Source of the DNA: Mangrovimonas futianensis | GTDB lineage: Bacteria; Bacteroidota; Bacteroidia; Flavobacteriales; Flavobacteriaceae | Direction of reading: 5' to 3' | Assembly: GCF_021245805.1 (NCBI RefSeq) | Contig: NZ_JAJJNF010000005.1 | Location: forward strand, 330,093-394,092 | DNA length: 64,000 nucleotides | Shown here: piece after piece, positions 1-9,319 of the stretch | Layout: every line of letters begins with the position of its first letter | How positions within the stretch are numbered: the first letter of the stretch is position 1 | Made by a program: the position numbers and the translations under genes | Notes under the pieces: generated by a model | Database searches by the model: none | Seen by the model: only the letters and a program-made list of their open reading frames with translations | Told to the model about the DNA's origin: nothing

Positions 1-524
1 CTTCTATCCTTTCAACTGATTTGGTGGAATTTGTACAAGATTCAAATGACCAGCTTTACCCAATCCCAATGGGATCGACCTTAAACGGTTTATCACTTTT
101 GAATCATAAACATGATGGTCATAAATGTCAGGGAAAAAAGGGTAAAGAACTTCTTTTAGAGACAGCTTTCAATTACTTAAACGCTCCTTACCTTTGGGGA
201 GGGAAAACACCTTTCGGAATCGATTGCTCAGGATTCACCCAAATGGTATATCGCCTAAATGGTTACTCTATTTTTAGGGATGCTTCACAACAGGCTACCC
301 AAGGAGAAGCGCTCAGTTTTATTGAAGAAAGTGAACCGGGTGATTTAGCCTTTTTTGATAATAATGAGGGGAATATAGTTCATGTTGGAATTATTATGAA
401 TGACAATTATATCATTCATGCCCATGGCAAGGTAAGGATTGACCGCATTGACCACTCTGGTATTTTCAATCAGGATTTAAGAAGACACACCCATAAACTA
501 AGGGTCATTAAAAAGATTATATAA
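1..524 (+). CDS. NlpC/P60 (C40) cell-wall hydrolase, 5' end outside the window
   Basis: This is the C-terminal part of a cysteine peptidase that cleaves peptidoglycan stem peptides in the periplasm. The frame is open to the left edge (it reads S-I-L-S-T-D before the TTG at 21), so that TTG is not the start and the gene begins upstream of the window. The catalytic Cys lies in GIDCSGF, the His in HVGIIM, and a third polar site in HAHG; these match the NlpC/P60 fold. Family members in Bacteroidota usually carry SH3-like domains ahead of the catalytic part, which would be in the missing portion. The gene ends at a bidirectional terminator shared with the convergent TPR gene. The family is sure; the full length is unknown. 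Confidence 0.88.
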   Translation, partial: SILSTDLVEFVQDSNDQLYPIPMGSTLNGLSLLNHKHDGHKCQGKKGKELLLETAFNYLNAPYLWGGKTPFGIDCSGFTQMVYRLNGYSIFRDASQQATQGEALSFIEESEPGDLAFFDNNEGNIVHVGIIMNDNYIIHAHGKVRIDRIDHSGIFNQDLRRHTHKLRVIKKII

Positions 525-557
525 AAAAAGTCGCAATTTTTTCATTGCGACTTTTTT
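524..557. terminator. Bidirectional intrinsic terminator
   Basis: A 13-base arm, AAAAAGTCGCAAT, pairs with ATTGCGACTTTTT across a short T-rich loop. It has A and T tracts on its two sides, so it can end transcription from both convergent genes. Confidence 0.85.
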
Positions 558-578
558 ATTGTAGGTAAAAGGTTTATA

Positions 579-1829
579 CTAGCCCTTACTCAATTCATCT
601 ACTTTAGCTTTCATTGCTTTAAATTTTGCAGTATCTCCTAAAGCACTATAAATATTCATTAAGGTTTTTGTTACCTCCAAGTTATCAGGATCTTGTTTCA
701 AAACATTTTCTAAATATGGAACTGCACTCTTGTAAACCTGAGTTCTTTCCTCTTTTAGCTCATCATATCTTTTGTTATCAGCAGAAGAATTTCCAAGTCC
801 GTTCATTTCTTCAACAATAGCAGTTTCTCTACCTAAAATCAAAGCAGCTAAATTGATTTCCGCATTTAAATAGGTAGGATCCAATTCAATCGCTTTTTTG
901 TAATACTTTTCAGCCGCTTCCAAATCTTCAGACTCTTGAGCAACTACACCTAAATTAAATTGTAATTCTGGATTGTTAGGATCTTTAGCTGCTGCTTCTT
1001 CAATGGCACTTTTGAACTTATCTGTTTTTCCCATTTTGAAATACAGATTAGCTTGTGACATCAATAGATTCAAATCATCTGGATTTTCTTTTCTAGCTTC
1101 TTCCATAGCAGCTTCTGCCTTTTCATTTTCACCATTACTGATGTAAATAAGTGCTATGTTTTTAATGATTTCAGGACGTTTAGAATCTGTCTTTTGAGTG
1201 GAAGGCTTGATATGAGTTCCTGCTTTAACAGATAAATCCCTCATATTTTGGTCATCAAAAGTTTCTACTTCACCACTCTCTTTATTTGTAGCCACAAATT
1301 GAGTTTCAACGCCTTCATATCCTAAAGTATTCAATTCTTCATAAAGCGTCAACGCACGATCATATTCTTGAACACTTACCGCAGTCGCTGCTGCATAATA
1401 TAGATATAAAGTATCTTTGGTAGAAGCTCTATAGGCATTTTCAAAATACTTTGAAGATGTGCTATAGTCCTTTTTCTCATAAGCATCATTTCCCTTAGTT
1501 AAGAAATTTTGTACCATTTGAGTTTTTAATTCTGCAGCTTCCGTTTGATAATCAGCAGTAACGTTTTCCAAGTCACCTAAAGCCGTTTTTATATCTGGAT
1601 TGCTTCCGTTACCTCCAGCATATAAAGAAGCTGCTTTTAAATAGTAATACTTTGATTTTAACTTATCATCCATGGAAGACATTAAACCCTCCGCTTCAGA
1701 CAATGCAGCTTTTGCTTCTGCATAATTATTATTCTTTATAGCCTTTTCAGCATTCTTCAATTCTTTTTTTTGAGCAAAAGAAAACGAAGAAATTGCCAAT
1801 GTCAATGCTACAACTAATTGTTTTTTCAT
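579..1829 (-). CDS. Secreted tetratricopeptide-repeat protein
   Basis: A 416-residue protein with a cleavable signal peptide (MKKQLVVALTLAISSFSFAQ), then helical TPR units over most of its length. The clearest unit, near residues 285-325, reads NPELQFNLGVVAQESEDLE followed by AAEKYYKKAIELDP. TPR proteins are scaffolds for protein contacts; no enzymatic motif is visible. It begins 24 bases after the gyrA stop on the same strand, so it is probably transcribed with gyrA, but nothing in the sequence says what it binds. The AQ cleavage site at residues 19-20 fits export to the periplasm. The TPR call is firm; the biological role is unknown. Confidence 0.8.
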   Translation of the reverse strand: MKKQLVVALTLAISSFSFAQKKELKNAEKAIKNNNYAEAKAALSEAEGLMSSMDDKLKSKYYYLKAASLYAGGNGSNPDIKTALGDLENVTADYQTEAAELKTQMVQNFLTKGNDAYEKKDYSTSSKYFENAYRASTKDTLYLYYAAATAVSVQEYDRALTLYEELNTLGYEGVETQFVATNKESGEVETFDDQNMRDLSVKAGTHIKPSTQKTDSKRPEIIKNIALIYISNGENEKAEAAMEEARKENPDDLNLLMSQANLYFKMGKTDKFKSAIEEAAAKDPNNPELQFNLGVVAQESEDLEAAEKYYKKAIELDPTYLNAEINLAALILGRETAIVEEMNGLGNSSADNKRYDELKEERTQVYKSAVPYLENVLKQDPDNLEVTKTLMNIYSALGDTAKFKAMKAKVDELSKG

Positions 1830-1853
1830 TGCGTTTCGTATTAATTTTAATGT

Positions 1854-4409
1854 TTATTGTTCACTGTCCTGTGTTGTATCAAGAGTTGTGCCATCATCAG
1901 TTTGATCAACAATATTCTCATTGCCTTCCAATTCTTCCATATCATCTTCATCTTGCTTTACTTTGGCAACGGCTGCAATGGAATCATTATTTTTCAAATT
2001 GATCAATTTAACACCTTGAGTTGCACGACCCATGGTACGTAAATCTTTTACTTCCATTCTGATGGCAATACCCGATTTATTGATAATCATTAATCCGTCG
2101 GTATCAGATACATTTTTAATGGCCACCAAATTTCCAGTTTTATCTGTAATTGAAATGGTCTTGACCCCTTTTCCTCCACGGTTGGTAATTCGATAAATTT
2201 CTTCACCAGTTTCTGGGTCATCAATAAACGTACGCTTTCCATAACCATTTTCAGAAACAACTAAAACGGTTTCTTCCTGTGGATTATTAATGGTAATCAT
2301 ACCAACAACTTCATCTTTATTGCTAGCAAGGGTGATCCCTCGTACTCCAGAAGCATTTCTTCCCATTGGTCTGGTTTTGGCTTCTTCAAAACGAATCGCT
2401 TTACCTGATTTTAAGGCAATCATAACTTGGCTTTCTCCAGTTGTTAACTTTGCTTCCAGTAATTCGTCATCCTCTTTAATTGTAATGGCATTGATACCAT
2501 TCGTTCTCGGTCTGGAGTATTGTTCAAGAGACGTTTTCTTAACCTGACCTTTTTTGGTTGCCATTATGACATAATGACTGTTTATATAATCTTCGTCTTT
2601 AAGATCTTGTGTACAGATAAAGGCTTTTACCTTATCATCCTGCTCAATATTGATTAGATTTTGGATGGCTCTACCTTTTGAAGTTCTGCTTCCCTCTGGA
2701 ATTTCATAAACCCGCATCCAGAAACACTTACCTTTTTGGGTAAAGAATAGCATGTACTGGTGGTTGGTACCAACAAACATATCTTCTAAAAAGTCTTCAT
2801 TTCTTGTAGTAGATGCTTTCTGACCTACACCACCTCTATTTTGGGTTTTGTATTCAGATAACGGTGTACGCTTAACATAACCAGCATGAGAAATGGTAAT
2901 AACTACCTTCTCATCAGGAATCATATCTTCAATACTTAAATCGCCACCAGCATATTCAATAACTGAACGGCGCTCATCTCCATATTTATCCTTAACCTCA
3001 AGTAATTCTTGTTTAATAATGTCCATTCTTCGATCCTTCTTATCAAGAATGTCCTTTAAATCCTCAATGGTCTTTAAAAGTTCTTCATACTCTGAACGAA
3101 GCTTGTCTTGTTCTAGACCAGTTAACTGACGCAAACGCATTTCTACAATAGCCTTTGCTTGAATCTCAGTCAACTTAAAGCGTTCCATTAATTTTTCTCG
3201 AGCTTCCTCAGCATTTGAAGACCCTCTAATGATCGCGATGACTTCATCAATGTTATCAGAAGCGATAATTAAACCTTCTAATATGTGGGCACGCTCTTCA
3301 GCTTTACGCAATTCGTAAGTGGTTCTTCTTACTACAACCTCATGGCGGTGTTCCACAAAATGAAGAATTAAATCTTTAAGATTTAACAATTCTGGTCTAC
3401 CATTAACTAAGGCAATGTTGTTAACGCTAAAGGAAGATTGTAAAGCGGTGTATTTATAAAGCTTGTTTAAAACAATATTAGGAATGGCATCACGCTTTAA
3501 CACATACACTATTCGCATCCCATTTCTGTCGGACTCATCACGAATGGTTGAAATACCATCTAACTTTTTATCATTAACCAAGTCTGCAGTCTTTTTAATC
3601 ATTTCTGCTTTATTAACTTGGTATGGAATCTCAGTTACAATAATACATTCCCTTCCATTAACTTCCTCTATGTTGGCTTTGGCACGCATAACAATACGTC
3701 CACGCCCCGTGTGAAAAGCTTCTTTAACGCCATCATATCCATAAATTGTTCCTCCTGTTGGAAAATCAGGTGCTTTGATGTGAGTCATTAACTCATCAAC
3801 GTCAATCTCATTATTATCTATATAAGCTACTGTACCATCAACAACTTCAGATAAGTTATGTGGAGGCATGTTGGTTGCCATACCTACAGCAATCCCAGAA
3901 GCCCCATTAACTAAAAGACCTGGAATTCTGGTTGGTAAAACAGTTGGCTCTTGTAATGTATCATCAAAATTTAAACGGTGGTCTACAGTATCTTTATCGA
4001 TATCAGCAAGCATATCCTCTGATATCTTTCTCATTCTTGCCTCTGTATAACGCATCGCCGCTGGACTATCACCATCAACAGACCCAAAGTTTCCCTGTCC
4101 ATCTACCAACATGTATCGCAGACTCCACTCTTGAGCCATACGTACCATGGTATCATAAACAGAAGTATCTCCATGGGGGTGATATTTACCTAAAACCTCT
4201 CCAACAATTCTTGCAGATTTCTTGTATGCTGTATTAGACCTTACTCCTAATTCATGCATACCGAAAAGAACTCTTCGGTGAACGGGCTTAAGACCATCTC
4301 TTACATCTGGTAAAGCACGTGACACGATGACCGACATTGAATAATCAATGTAAGCCGATTTCATTTCATCTTCAATGTTAATTGGAATGAGTTTTTCTCC
4401 TTCTACCAT
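1854..4409 (-). CDS. gyrA: DNA gyrase subunit A
   Basis: The breakage-reunion subunit of gyrase, which introduces negative supercoils together with GyrB. It has 851 residues, close to the family norm. The N-terminal domain holds the catalytic tyrosine in AMRYTEARM. The quinolone-contact segment reads HPHGDTSVYD, so the position equal to E. coli Ser83 is Thr and Asp87 is kept; Thr is a normal wild-type residue here in several lineages. The C-terminal beta-pinwheel contains QNRGGVGQ at the usual GyrA-box site, where the canonical second base (R/K) is replaced by N. The protein ends in an acidic tail rich in D and E. It is divergent from clpC across a 258-base gap. Confidence 0.98.
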   Translation of the reverse strand: MVEGEKLIPINIEDEMKSAYIDYSMSVIVSRALPDVRDGLKPVHRRVLFGMHELGVRSNTAYKKSARIVGEVLGKYHPHGDTSVYDTMVRMAQEWSLRYMLVDGQGNFGSVDGDSPAAMRYTEARMRKISEDMLADIDKDTVDHRLNFDDTLQEPTVLPTRIPGLLVNGASGIAVGMATNMPPHNLSEVVDGTVAYIDNNEIDVDELMTHIKAPDFPTGGTIYGYDGVKEAFHTGRGRIVMRAKANIEEVNGRECIIVTEIPYQVNKAEMIKKTADLVNDKKLDGISTIRDESDRNGMRIVYVLKRDAIPNIVLNKLYKYTALQSSFSVNNIALVNGRPELLNLKDLILHFVEHRHEVVVRRTTYELRKAEERAHILEGLIIASDNIDEVIAIIRGSSNAEEAREKLMERFKLTEIQAKAIVEMRLRQLTGLEQDKLRSEYEELLKTIEDLKDILDKKDRRMDIIKQELLEVKDKYGDERRSVIEYAGGDLSIEDMIPDEKVVITISHAGYVKRTPLSEYKTQNRGGVGQKASTTRNEDFLEDMFVGTNHQYMLFFTQKGKCFWMRVYEIPEGSRTSKGRAIQNLINIEQDDKVKAFICTQDLKDEDYINSHYVIMATKKGQVKKTSLEQYSRPRTNGINAITIKEDDELLEAKLTTGESQVMIALKSGKAIRFEEAKTRPMGRNASGVRGITLASNKDEVVGMITINNPQEETVLVVSENGYGKRTFIDDPETGEEIYRITNRGGKGVKTISITDKTGNLVAIKNVSDTDGLMIINKSGIAIRMEVKDLRTMGRATQGVKLINLKNNDSIAAVAKVKQDEDDMEELEGNENIVDQTDDGTTLDTTQDSEQ

Positions 4410-4667
4410 ATATAAATTAATTAGTTAATTTCAAAAGTTTACATTCGTGCTAATATAACCATTATAGTAGTAATAGCAGGTGATTATAAACCCTTTTTTG
4501 GTTATTTTTATTAACAATAATATCATAAAATATTTAATAAGTAAAAGGTGAAAAATTTTGATTTTCGGAGGTTTTTTTATCTATTAGCATACACCCCGAA
4601 AATTAAGGTATAGTTTTTGTCTTTAATCTTTATGATTTTAGTATTTTTAATGTAGAAAGGATAATTT

Positions 4668-7214
4668 ATGGATGATAATTTTTCCCCAAGAGTAAAAGAT
4701 GTAATATCATTTAGCAAAGAAGAAGCTCTAAGATTAGGACACGATTTTATTGGTACCGAACACTTGATGCTTGGATTATTGCGAGATGGTAGCGGTAAGG
4801 CTATAAACATTTTAAACGCCTTGGATGTCGATTTAAGTCATTTAAGGCGAAAAGTTGAGATTTTAAGTCCGGCCAACCCTAATGTGGCTATTGCATCCAA
4901 TGAAAAGAAAAACCTGCATTTGACTAGGCAGGCTGAACGCGCTTTGAAAACAACCTTTCTTGAAGCTAAATTGTTTCAAAGCAGTTCCATTAATACAGCA
5001 CATTTATTATTGTGTATTTTAAGAAATGAAAACGATCCCACTACCAAACTTTTAAATAAGTTAAAAGTGGATTATGATAACGTTAAAGAACAATTCAAGT
5101 TTATGATCACAAACGACGAAGAATACATCGAACCTCGCGCCGAGGCATTTGATGACGATGCTCCAGAAGATGACACTTCTAAAGGAGACATCTTTAACAC
5201 ACCTTCAAGTAAATCTAACAAGAAATCCAAAACACCTGTTTTAGATAATTTTGGACGTGATTTAACGGCTCTAGCCGAAGAAGGAAAGCTTGACCCTGTT
5301 GTAGGTCGAGAAAAAGAAATAGAACGCGTTTCTCAAATTTTAAGCAGACGTAAGAAAAACAACCCTCTACTTATTGGGGAACCAGGTGTTGGAAAAAGTG
5401 CCATTGCCGAAGGATTGGCAAATCGTATTATTAAAAGAAAGGTTTCTAGAATTCTTTTCAATAAACGAGTTGTTACTTTAGATCTGGCAAGTTTGGTAGC
5501 AGGTACCAAATATAGAGGACAATTTGAAGAGCGTATGAAAGCCGTTATGAACGAGCTTGAAAAAAATGATGACATTATCTTATTTATTGATGAGATCCAT
5601 ACCATTGTTGGTGCAGGTGGCGCAACGGGAAGTTTAGATGCTTCTAACATGTTTAAACCAGCATTGGCTAGAGGAGAAATTCAATGTGTTGGTGCAACCA
5701 CTTTAGATGAGTACAGACAATATATTGAAAAAGATGGTGCCCTAGAAAGACGTTTTCAAAAGGTTATCGTTGAACCCACTACTATTGACGAAACCATAGA
5801 AATCTTGAATAACATCAAGGAAAAGTATGAAGATCATCACAATGTTATTTATACACCAGAAGCCATAGAAGCCTGTGTCAAATTGACCAGCCGCTATATG
5901 ACGGACAGATTCCTTCCAGATAAAGCTATCGATGCTTTGGATGAAGCGGGATCGCGTGTTCATATCAAAAACATCGATGTCCCAAAACAGATTTTGGATT
6001 TGGAAAAACAGCTGGAAGAGGTTAAAGAATCCAAAACTTCTGTAGTTAAAAAGCAGAAGTATGAAGAAGCTGCCAAATTGCGTGATGATGAAAAACGTTT
6101 GGAAAAAGAATTGGCGGTAGCTCAAGAGAAATGGGAAGAAGAAACCAAATTACACAGAGAAACCGTTACTGAAGATAATGTAGCTGATGTCGTTTCTATG
6201 ATGACTGGTATTCCAGTTAACAGAATTGCACAAACCGAAAGCAATAAACTGGCTCAATTACCAGAAATGATTAAAGGCAAAGTCATTGGTCAAGATGAAG
6301 CGGTTGCCAAAGTGGTTAAGGCTATTCAAAGAAATAGAGCAGGATTAAAAGACCCTAATAAACCAATTGGTTCCTTTATTTTCCTTGGTCAAACGGGAGT
6401 TGGGAAAACCCAATTGGCAAAAGTATTATCCAGACTTTTATTCGATAGTGAGGATAGCTTGATACGTATTGATATGAGCGAATACATGGAAAAATTTGCC
6501 ATTTCCAGATTGGTAGGTGCACCTCCAGGATACGTAGGTTATGAAGAAGGAGGCCAATTGACTGAGAAAGTACGACGCAAACCTTACTCTGTGGTATTAT
6601 TGGATGAGATCGAAAAAGCCCATCCAGATGTATTCAATATGTTGTTGCAAGTTCTTGATGATGGTTATTTAACTGATAGTCTTGGAAGAAAAATTGATTT
6701 TAGAAATACTATTATCATTATGACTTCCAATATTGGGTCCAGAAAATTAAAGGATTTTGGAACCGGTGTAGGTTTTGGAACAGCTTCTCAAAAAGCTCAA
6801 GAGGATGCCAATGCTAGAAGTGTCATTGAAAATGCTCTAAAGAAAGCGTTTGCTCCTGAATTTTTGAACAGAATTGATGATGTTGTTGTATTTAATGTTC
6901 TAGAAAAAGAAGATATTGACAAAATTATCAATATTGAATTAGAGAAGTTATTTGTAAGAATAAAGAATATTGGATATGATCTAGAGTTAACAGATAGCGC
7001 CAAAGGATTCATTGCTGACAAAGGCTTTGATAAGCAATATGGAGCCAGACCTTTAAAGCGTGCTATTCAGAAATATGTAGAAGATACATTGGCTGAAGAA
7101 ATCATTAATTCAAAAATAGAGGAAGGAGATAAAATCATTCTTGACTTAGACAAGAAAACCCAAGATCTAACAGTGACTATTAAAAAAACCAAAGAAAATA
7201 CCACTGAGTCTTAA
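4668..7214 (+). CDS. clpC: ATP-dependent Clp protease ATP-binding subunit ClpC
   Basis: A class 1 Hsp100 unfoldase of 848 residues that feeds substrates to ClpP. Residues 1-150 form the Clp N repeat domain (FSKEEALRLGHDFIGTEHLM). The first AAA module has Walker A GEPGVGKS near residue 235. The middle region, near residues 450-480, contains a UVR-like motif (KQKYEEAAKLRDDEKRLEKE), which sets ClpC apart from ClpA and ClpB. The second AAA module has Walker A GQTGVGKT near residue 574, followed by a D2-small domain. An in-frame ATG follows one codon after the first, so the start may be 4668 or 4671. It is monocistronic, with a strong terminator just downstream. Confidence 0.96.
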   Translation: MDDNFSPRVKDVISFSKEEALRLGHDFIGTEHLMLGLLRDGSGKAINILNALDVDLSHLRRKVEILSPANPNVAIASNEKKNLHLTRQAERALKTTFLEAKLFQSSSINTAHLLLCILRNENDPTTKLLNKLKVDYDNVKEQFKFMITNDEEYIEPRAEAFDDDAPEDDTSKGDIFNTPSSKSNKKSKTPVLDNFGRDLTALAEEGKLDPVVGREKEIERVSQILSRRKKNNPLLIGEPGVGKSAIAEGLANRIIKRKVSRILFNKRVVTLDLASLVAGTKYRGQFEERMKAVMNELEKNDDIILFIDEIHTIVGAGGATGSLDASNMFKPALARGEIQCVGATTLDEYRQYIEKDGALERRFQKVIVEPTTIDETIEILNNIKEKYEDHHNVIYTPEAIEACVKLTSRYMTDRFLPDKAIDALDEAGSRVHIKNIDVPKQILDLEKQLEEVKESKTSVVKKQKYEEAAKLRDDEKRLEKELAVAQEKWEEETKLHRETVTEDNVADVVSMMTGIPVNRIAQTESNKLAQLPEMIKGKVIGQDEAVAKVVKAIQRNRAGLKDPNKPIGSFIFLGQTGVGKTQLAKVLSRLLFDSEDSLIRIDMSEYMEKFAISRLVGAPPGYVGYEEGGQLTEKVRRKPYSVVLLDEIEKAHPDVFNMLLQVLDDGYLTDSLGRKIDFRNTIIIMTSNIGSRKLKDFGTGVGFGTASQKAQEDANARSVIENALKKAFAPEFLNRIDDVVVFNVLEKEDIDKIINIELEKLFVRIKNIGYDLELTDSAKGFIADKGFDKQYGARPLKRAIQKYVEDTLAEEIINSKIEEGDKIILDLDKKTQDLTVTIKKTKENTTES

Positions 7215-7236
7215 AAGCTTCTTAACATTATAAACC

Positions 7237-7265
7237 AAAAACTCCGCACTTTAGCGGAGTTTTTT
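7237..7265 (+). terminator. Intrinsic terminator after clpC
   Basis: Arms AAAACTCCGC and GCGGAGTTTT flank a 7-base loop and are followed by a T tract. It lies 22 bases past the clpC stop. Confidence 0.88.
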
Positions 7266-7297
7266 AGTTTATAAAAGCGAATTATTTAATTTTAAAT

Positions 7298-7681
7298 ATG
7301 AGGCTTAAATTGACTTATAGTTTTGGTACTATTACCATCCATGATTTTTTCCTTGTTGGAGAGATGAATGAGGGTGTTTTGGTATCTTACGAATTAAACC
7401 AAGTTCTTATTGAAATTGCCTTAAAGTACTTCCCCAATAAACCAGTAATTTATATCTCTAGAAGGAAAAATTCTTATTCTGTAAATCCTAAGGTTTATTT
7501 AAAATCCATGCAAATTAAAAATTTGGTAGGAATTGCCATTGTTCTAGAAAACAATACAGTTATTGATAATACAGCTGTTGAAAAACTCTTTATCTCCAAA
7601 CCATTCGAAATATTCAACAATTTTGAAGAAGCTAAGTTTTGGGCCACGAATCTATACAATGAAAAACTTGCCCTTTTTTAG
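7298..7681 (+). CDS. Small conserved protein, STAS/SpoIIAA-like
   Basis: A 127-residue soluble protein with no signal peptide or membrane segment. The pattern of alternating strands and helices, with a hydrophobic strand near residues 75-85 (NLVGIAIVLENNTV) and a C-terminal stretch ending EEAKFWATNL, resembles the SpoIIAA/STAS-like small proteins common in flavobacteria. No catalytic motif is visible, and the family assignment is by general feel only. It is convergent with hutH, with one base between the two stop codons. It might be a regulator or a partner of a sensor, but the sequence does not show which. Confidence 0.6.
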   Translation: MRLKLTYSFGTITIHDFFLVGEMNEGVLVSYELNQVLIEIALKYFPNKPVIYISRRKNSYSVNPKVYLKSMQIKNLVGIAIVLENNTVIDNTAVEKLFISKPFEIFNNFEEAKFWATNLYNEKLALF

Positions 7682-7682
7682 T

Positions 7683-9191
7683 TTAGAACAACTCTTCAGA
7701 ATCAATATCCAAAAATTCCAGGAAACGAATTGAAGCTTCTATATCATGATGCAATTCCCTGTCATTATGTACTACAGGCACTTCTGCTCGATATAAGCTC
7801 AAAACTGATTCGATAAACTCTGATGATTTCAAAGGATTTCTAAACATTAAGGCTTGCGATGCATTGAACAATTCAATTGACAAAATACGTTTCAAATTGG
7901 CAATCAAAGTAAAAGACTGGGTAGCAGCATTTGCTCCCATACTTACATGATCTTCTTGACCATTACTTGAAACAATACTATCAATACTTGCAGGAGTAGC
8001 AAGCTGTTTATTGGCACTAACGATGCTTGCCGCCGTATACTGAGGAATCATAAAACCCGAATTTAAACCAGGGTTCTCAACCAAAAAAGTAGGAAGTTCT
8101 CTTAATCCTGAAACCAATTGAAAAGTCCTCCTCTCGGATATATTCCCCAATTCGGCCATTGCTATTTTAAGGAAATCAAATGCCAATGCCAAGGGTTGAC
8201 CATGAAAGTTTCCTCCGGAAATAATCTTGTCTTCTTGAACAAAAATATTGGGATTATCTGTCACTGAATTGATTTCAGTAATAAACGTTTTGGTTACAAA
8301 TGCCAGTGTATCTTTTGATGCTCCATGAACTTGTGGCATACATCTAAAAGAATAAGGATCTTGAACGTGTTTCTTTTCTTGACTGATTAACTCACTTCCT
8401 TCCAAAAACTCTCTTACTCGCTCAGCTGTTTTCAATTGACCATTGTGAGGTCTAACTAGATGTACCAATTCATCAAACGGCTCAATTCTTCCGTCGAAGG
8501 CTTCTAATGAAACACTACCTATTAAATCTGCTAAATAACTGTATTTATGTGCTTCAAACAACAAATGAATTCCATAGGCGCTCATGAACTGGGTACCATT
8601 TAAAAGGGCCAAACCTTCCTTGGAATGCAATTCAATGGGTTGCCAATTAAACTTCTCTAAAATTTCAGCCGCATCATGTACTTGACCTTCATAAAATACC
8701 TCCCCTTTCCCTATTAACGGCAACGAAAGGTGTGCCAATGGAGCTAAATCACCTGAAGCCCCTAAAGAACCTTGGGTAAATACCAACGGTAATATGTCTT
8801 GATTATAGAAGTCTACCAGTCTTTGGACCGTTTCCAACTGCACCCCACTATGTCCATAGCTTAACGATTGTATCTTTAATAACAACATCAATTTAACTAC
8901 TTGCTTTGGCACTAAATCACCTGTGCCGCAAGCATGGGACATCATCAAGTTTTCTTGTAGTTTTGTCAGATTTTCTTCAGAAATTTTGACATTATAAAGG
9001 GACCCAAACCCGGTATTTATTCCATAAATCGGGCTCTTTTGACTTTTCAATTTCTCATCCAAATAATTTCTACAAGTAATGATTTTAGTCTTAGAATCCT
9101 CAGAAAGCTCCAATTTGAAATTATTGGAAACAATTTCAAATAACTTTTTAAGTCCTAAATGATCTGAAGAAATTATATGGGTATCTTTCAT
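7683..9191 (-). CDS. hutH: Histidine ammonia-lyase
   Basis: Converts L-histidine to urocanate and ammonia, the first step of histidine breakdown. It has 502 residues, normal for the family. The Ala-Ser-Gly triad that cyclises to the MIO cofactor is present in GSLGASGDLAPLAHL. The tyrosine and glycine region GINTGFGSL near the N-terminus is also typical of the aromatic-lyase family. No hutU, hutI or hutG is adjacent, so the rest of the pathway must lie elsewhere if it is complete. Tyrosine or phenylalanine ammonia-lyases share the fold; HAL is favoured by overall similarity. Confidence 0.92.
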   Translation of the reverse strand: MKDTHIISSDHLGLKKLFEIVSNNFKLELSEDSKTKIITCRNYLDEKLKSQKSPIYGINTGFGSLYNVKISEENLTKLQENLMMSHACGTGDLVPKQVVKLMLLLKIQSLSYGHSGVQLETVQRLVDFYNQDILPLVFTQGSLGASGDLAPLAHLSLPLIGKGEVFYEGQVHDAAEILEKFNWQPIELHSKEGLALLNGTQFMSAYGIHLLFEAHKYSYLADLIGSVSLEAFDGRIEPFDELVHLVRPHNGQLKTAERVREFLEGSELISQEKKHVQDPYSFRCMPQVHGASKDTLAFVTKTFITEINSVTDNPNIFVQEDKIISGGNFHGQPLALAFDFLKIAMAELGNISERRTFQLVSGLRELPTFLVENPGLNSGFMIPQYTAASIVSANKQLATPASIDSIVSSNGQEDHVSMGANAATQSFTLIANLKRILSIELFNASQALMFRNPLKSSEFIESVLSLYRAEVPVVHNDRELHHDIEASIRFLEFLDIDSEELF

Positions 9192-9290
9192 GATTTGTCA
9201 AAATTTTGCGCAAAATTCCGCATTCACTTTAATATTTCCAAACATTTAATTATAAATCCAAAATATTTCTCATTTATTAGTTTTTCTAAT

Positions 9291-9298
9291 TACATTTG
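9291..9298 (+). promoter_or_regulatory. -7 promoter element TACATTTG of the TlpA-like gene
   Basis: TACATTTG matches the Bacteroidota -7 consensus TAnnTTTG exactly. It places transcription start at about 9303, which is 3' of the in-frame TTG at 9296, so the true start must be the ATG at 9320. No convincing -33 TTTG was found. Confidence 0.6.
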
Positions 9299-9319
9299 AC
9301 AAAACCCAAAATACGTAAT

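Noticed and set aside
4410..4667. Small RNA or tRNA in the gyrA-clpC gap
   Set aside because: The 258 bases are AT-rich with no cloverleaf and no convincing hairpin; only promoters are expected, and no exact TAnnTTTG match was found for either gene.
9296..9319. TTG start for the TlpA-like gene
   Set aside because: It lies within the TACATTTG -7 element and would precede the expected transcript start.
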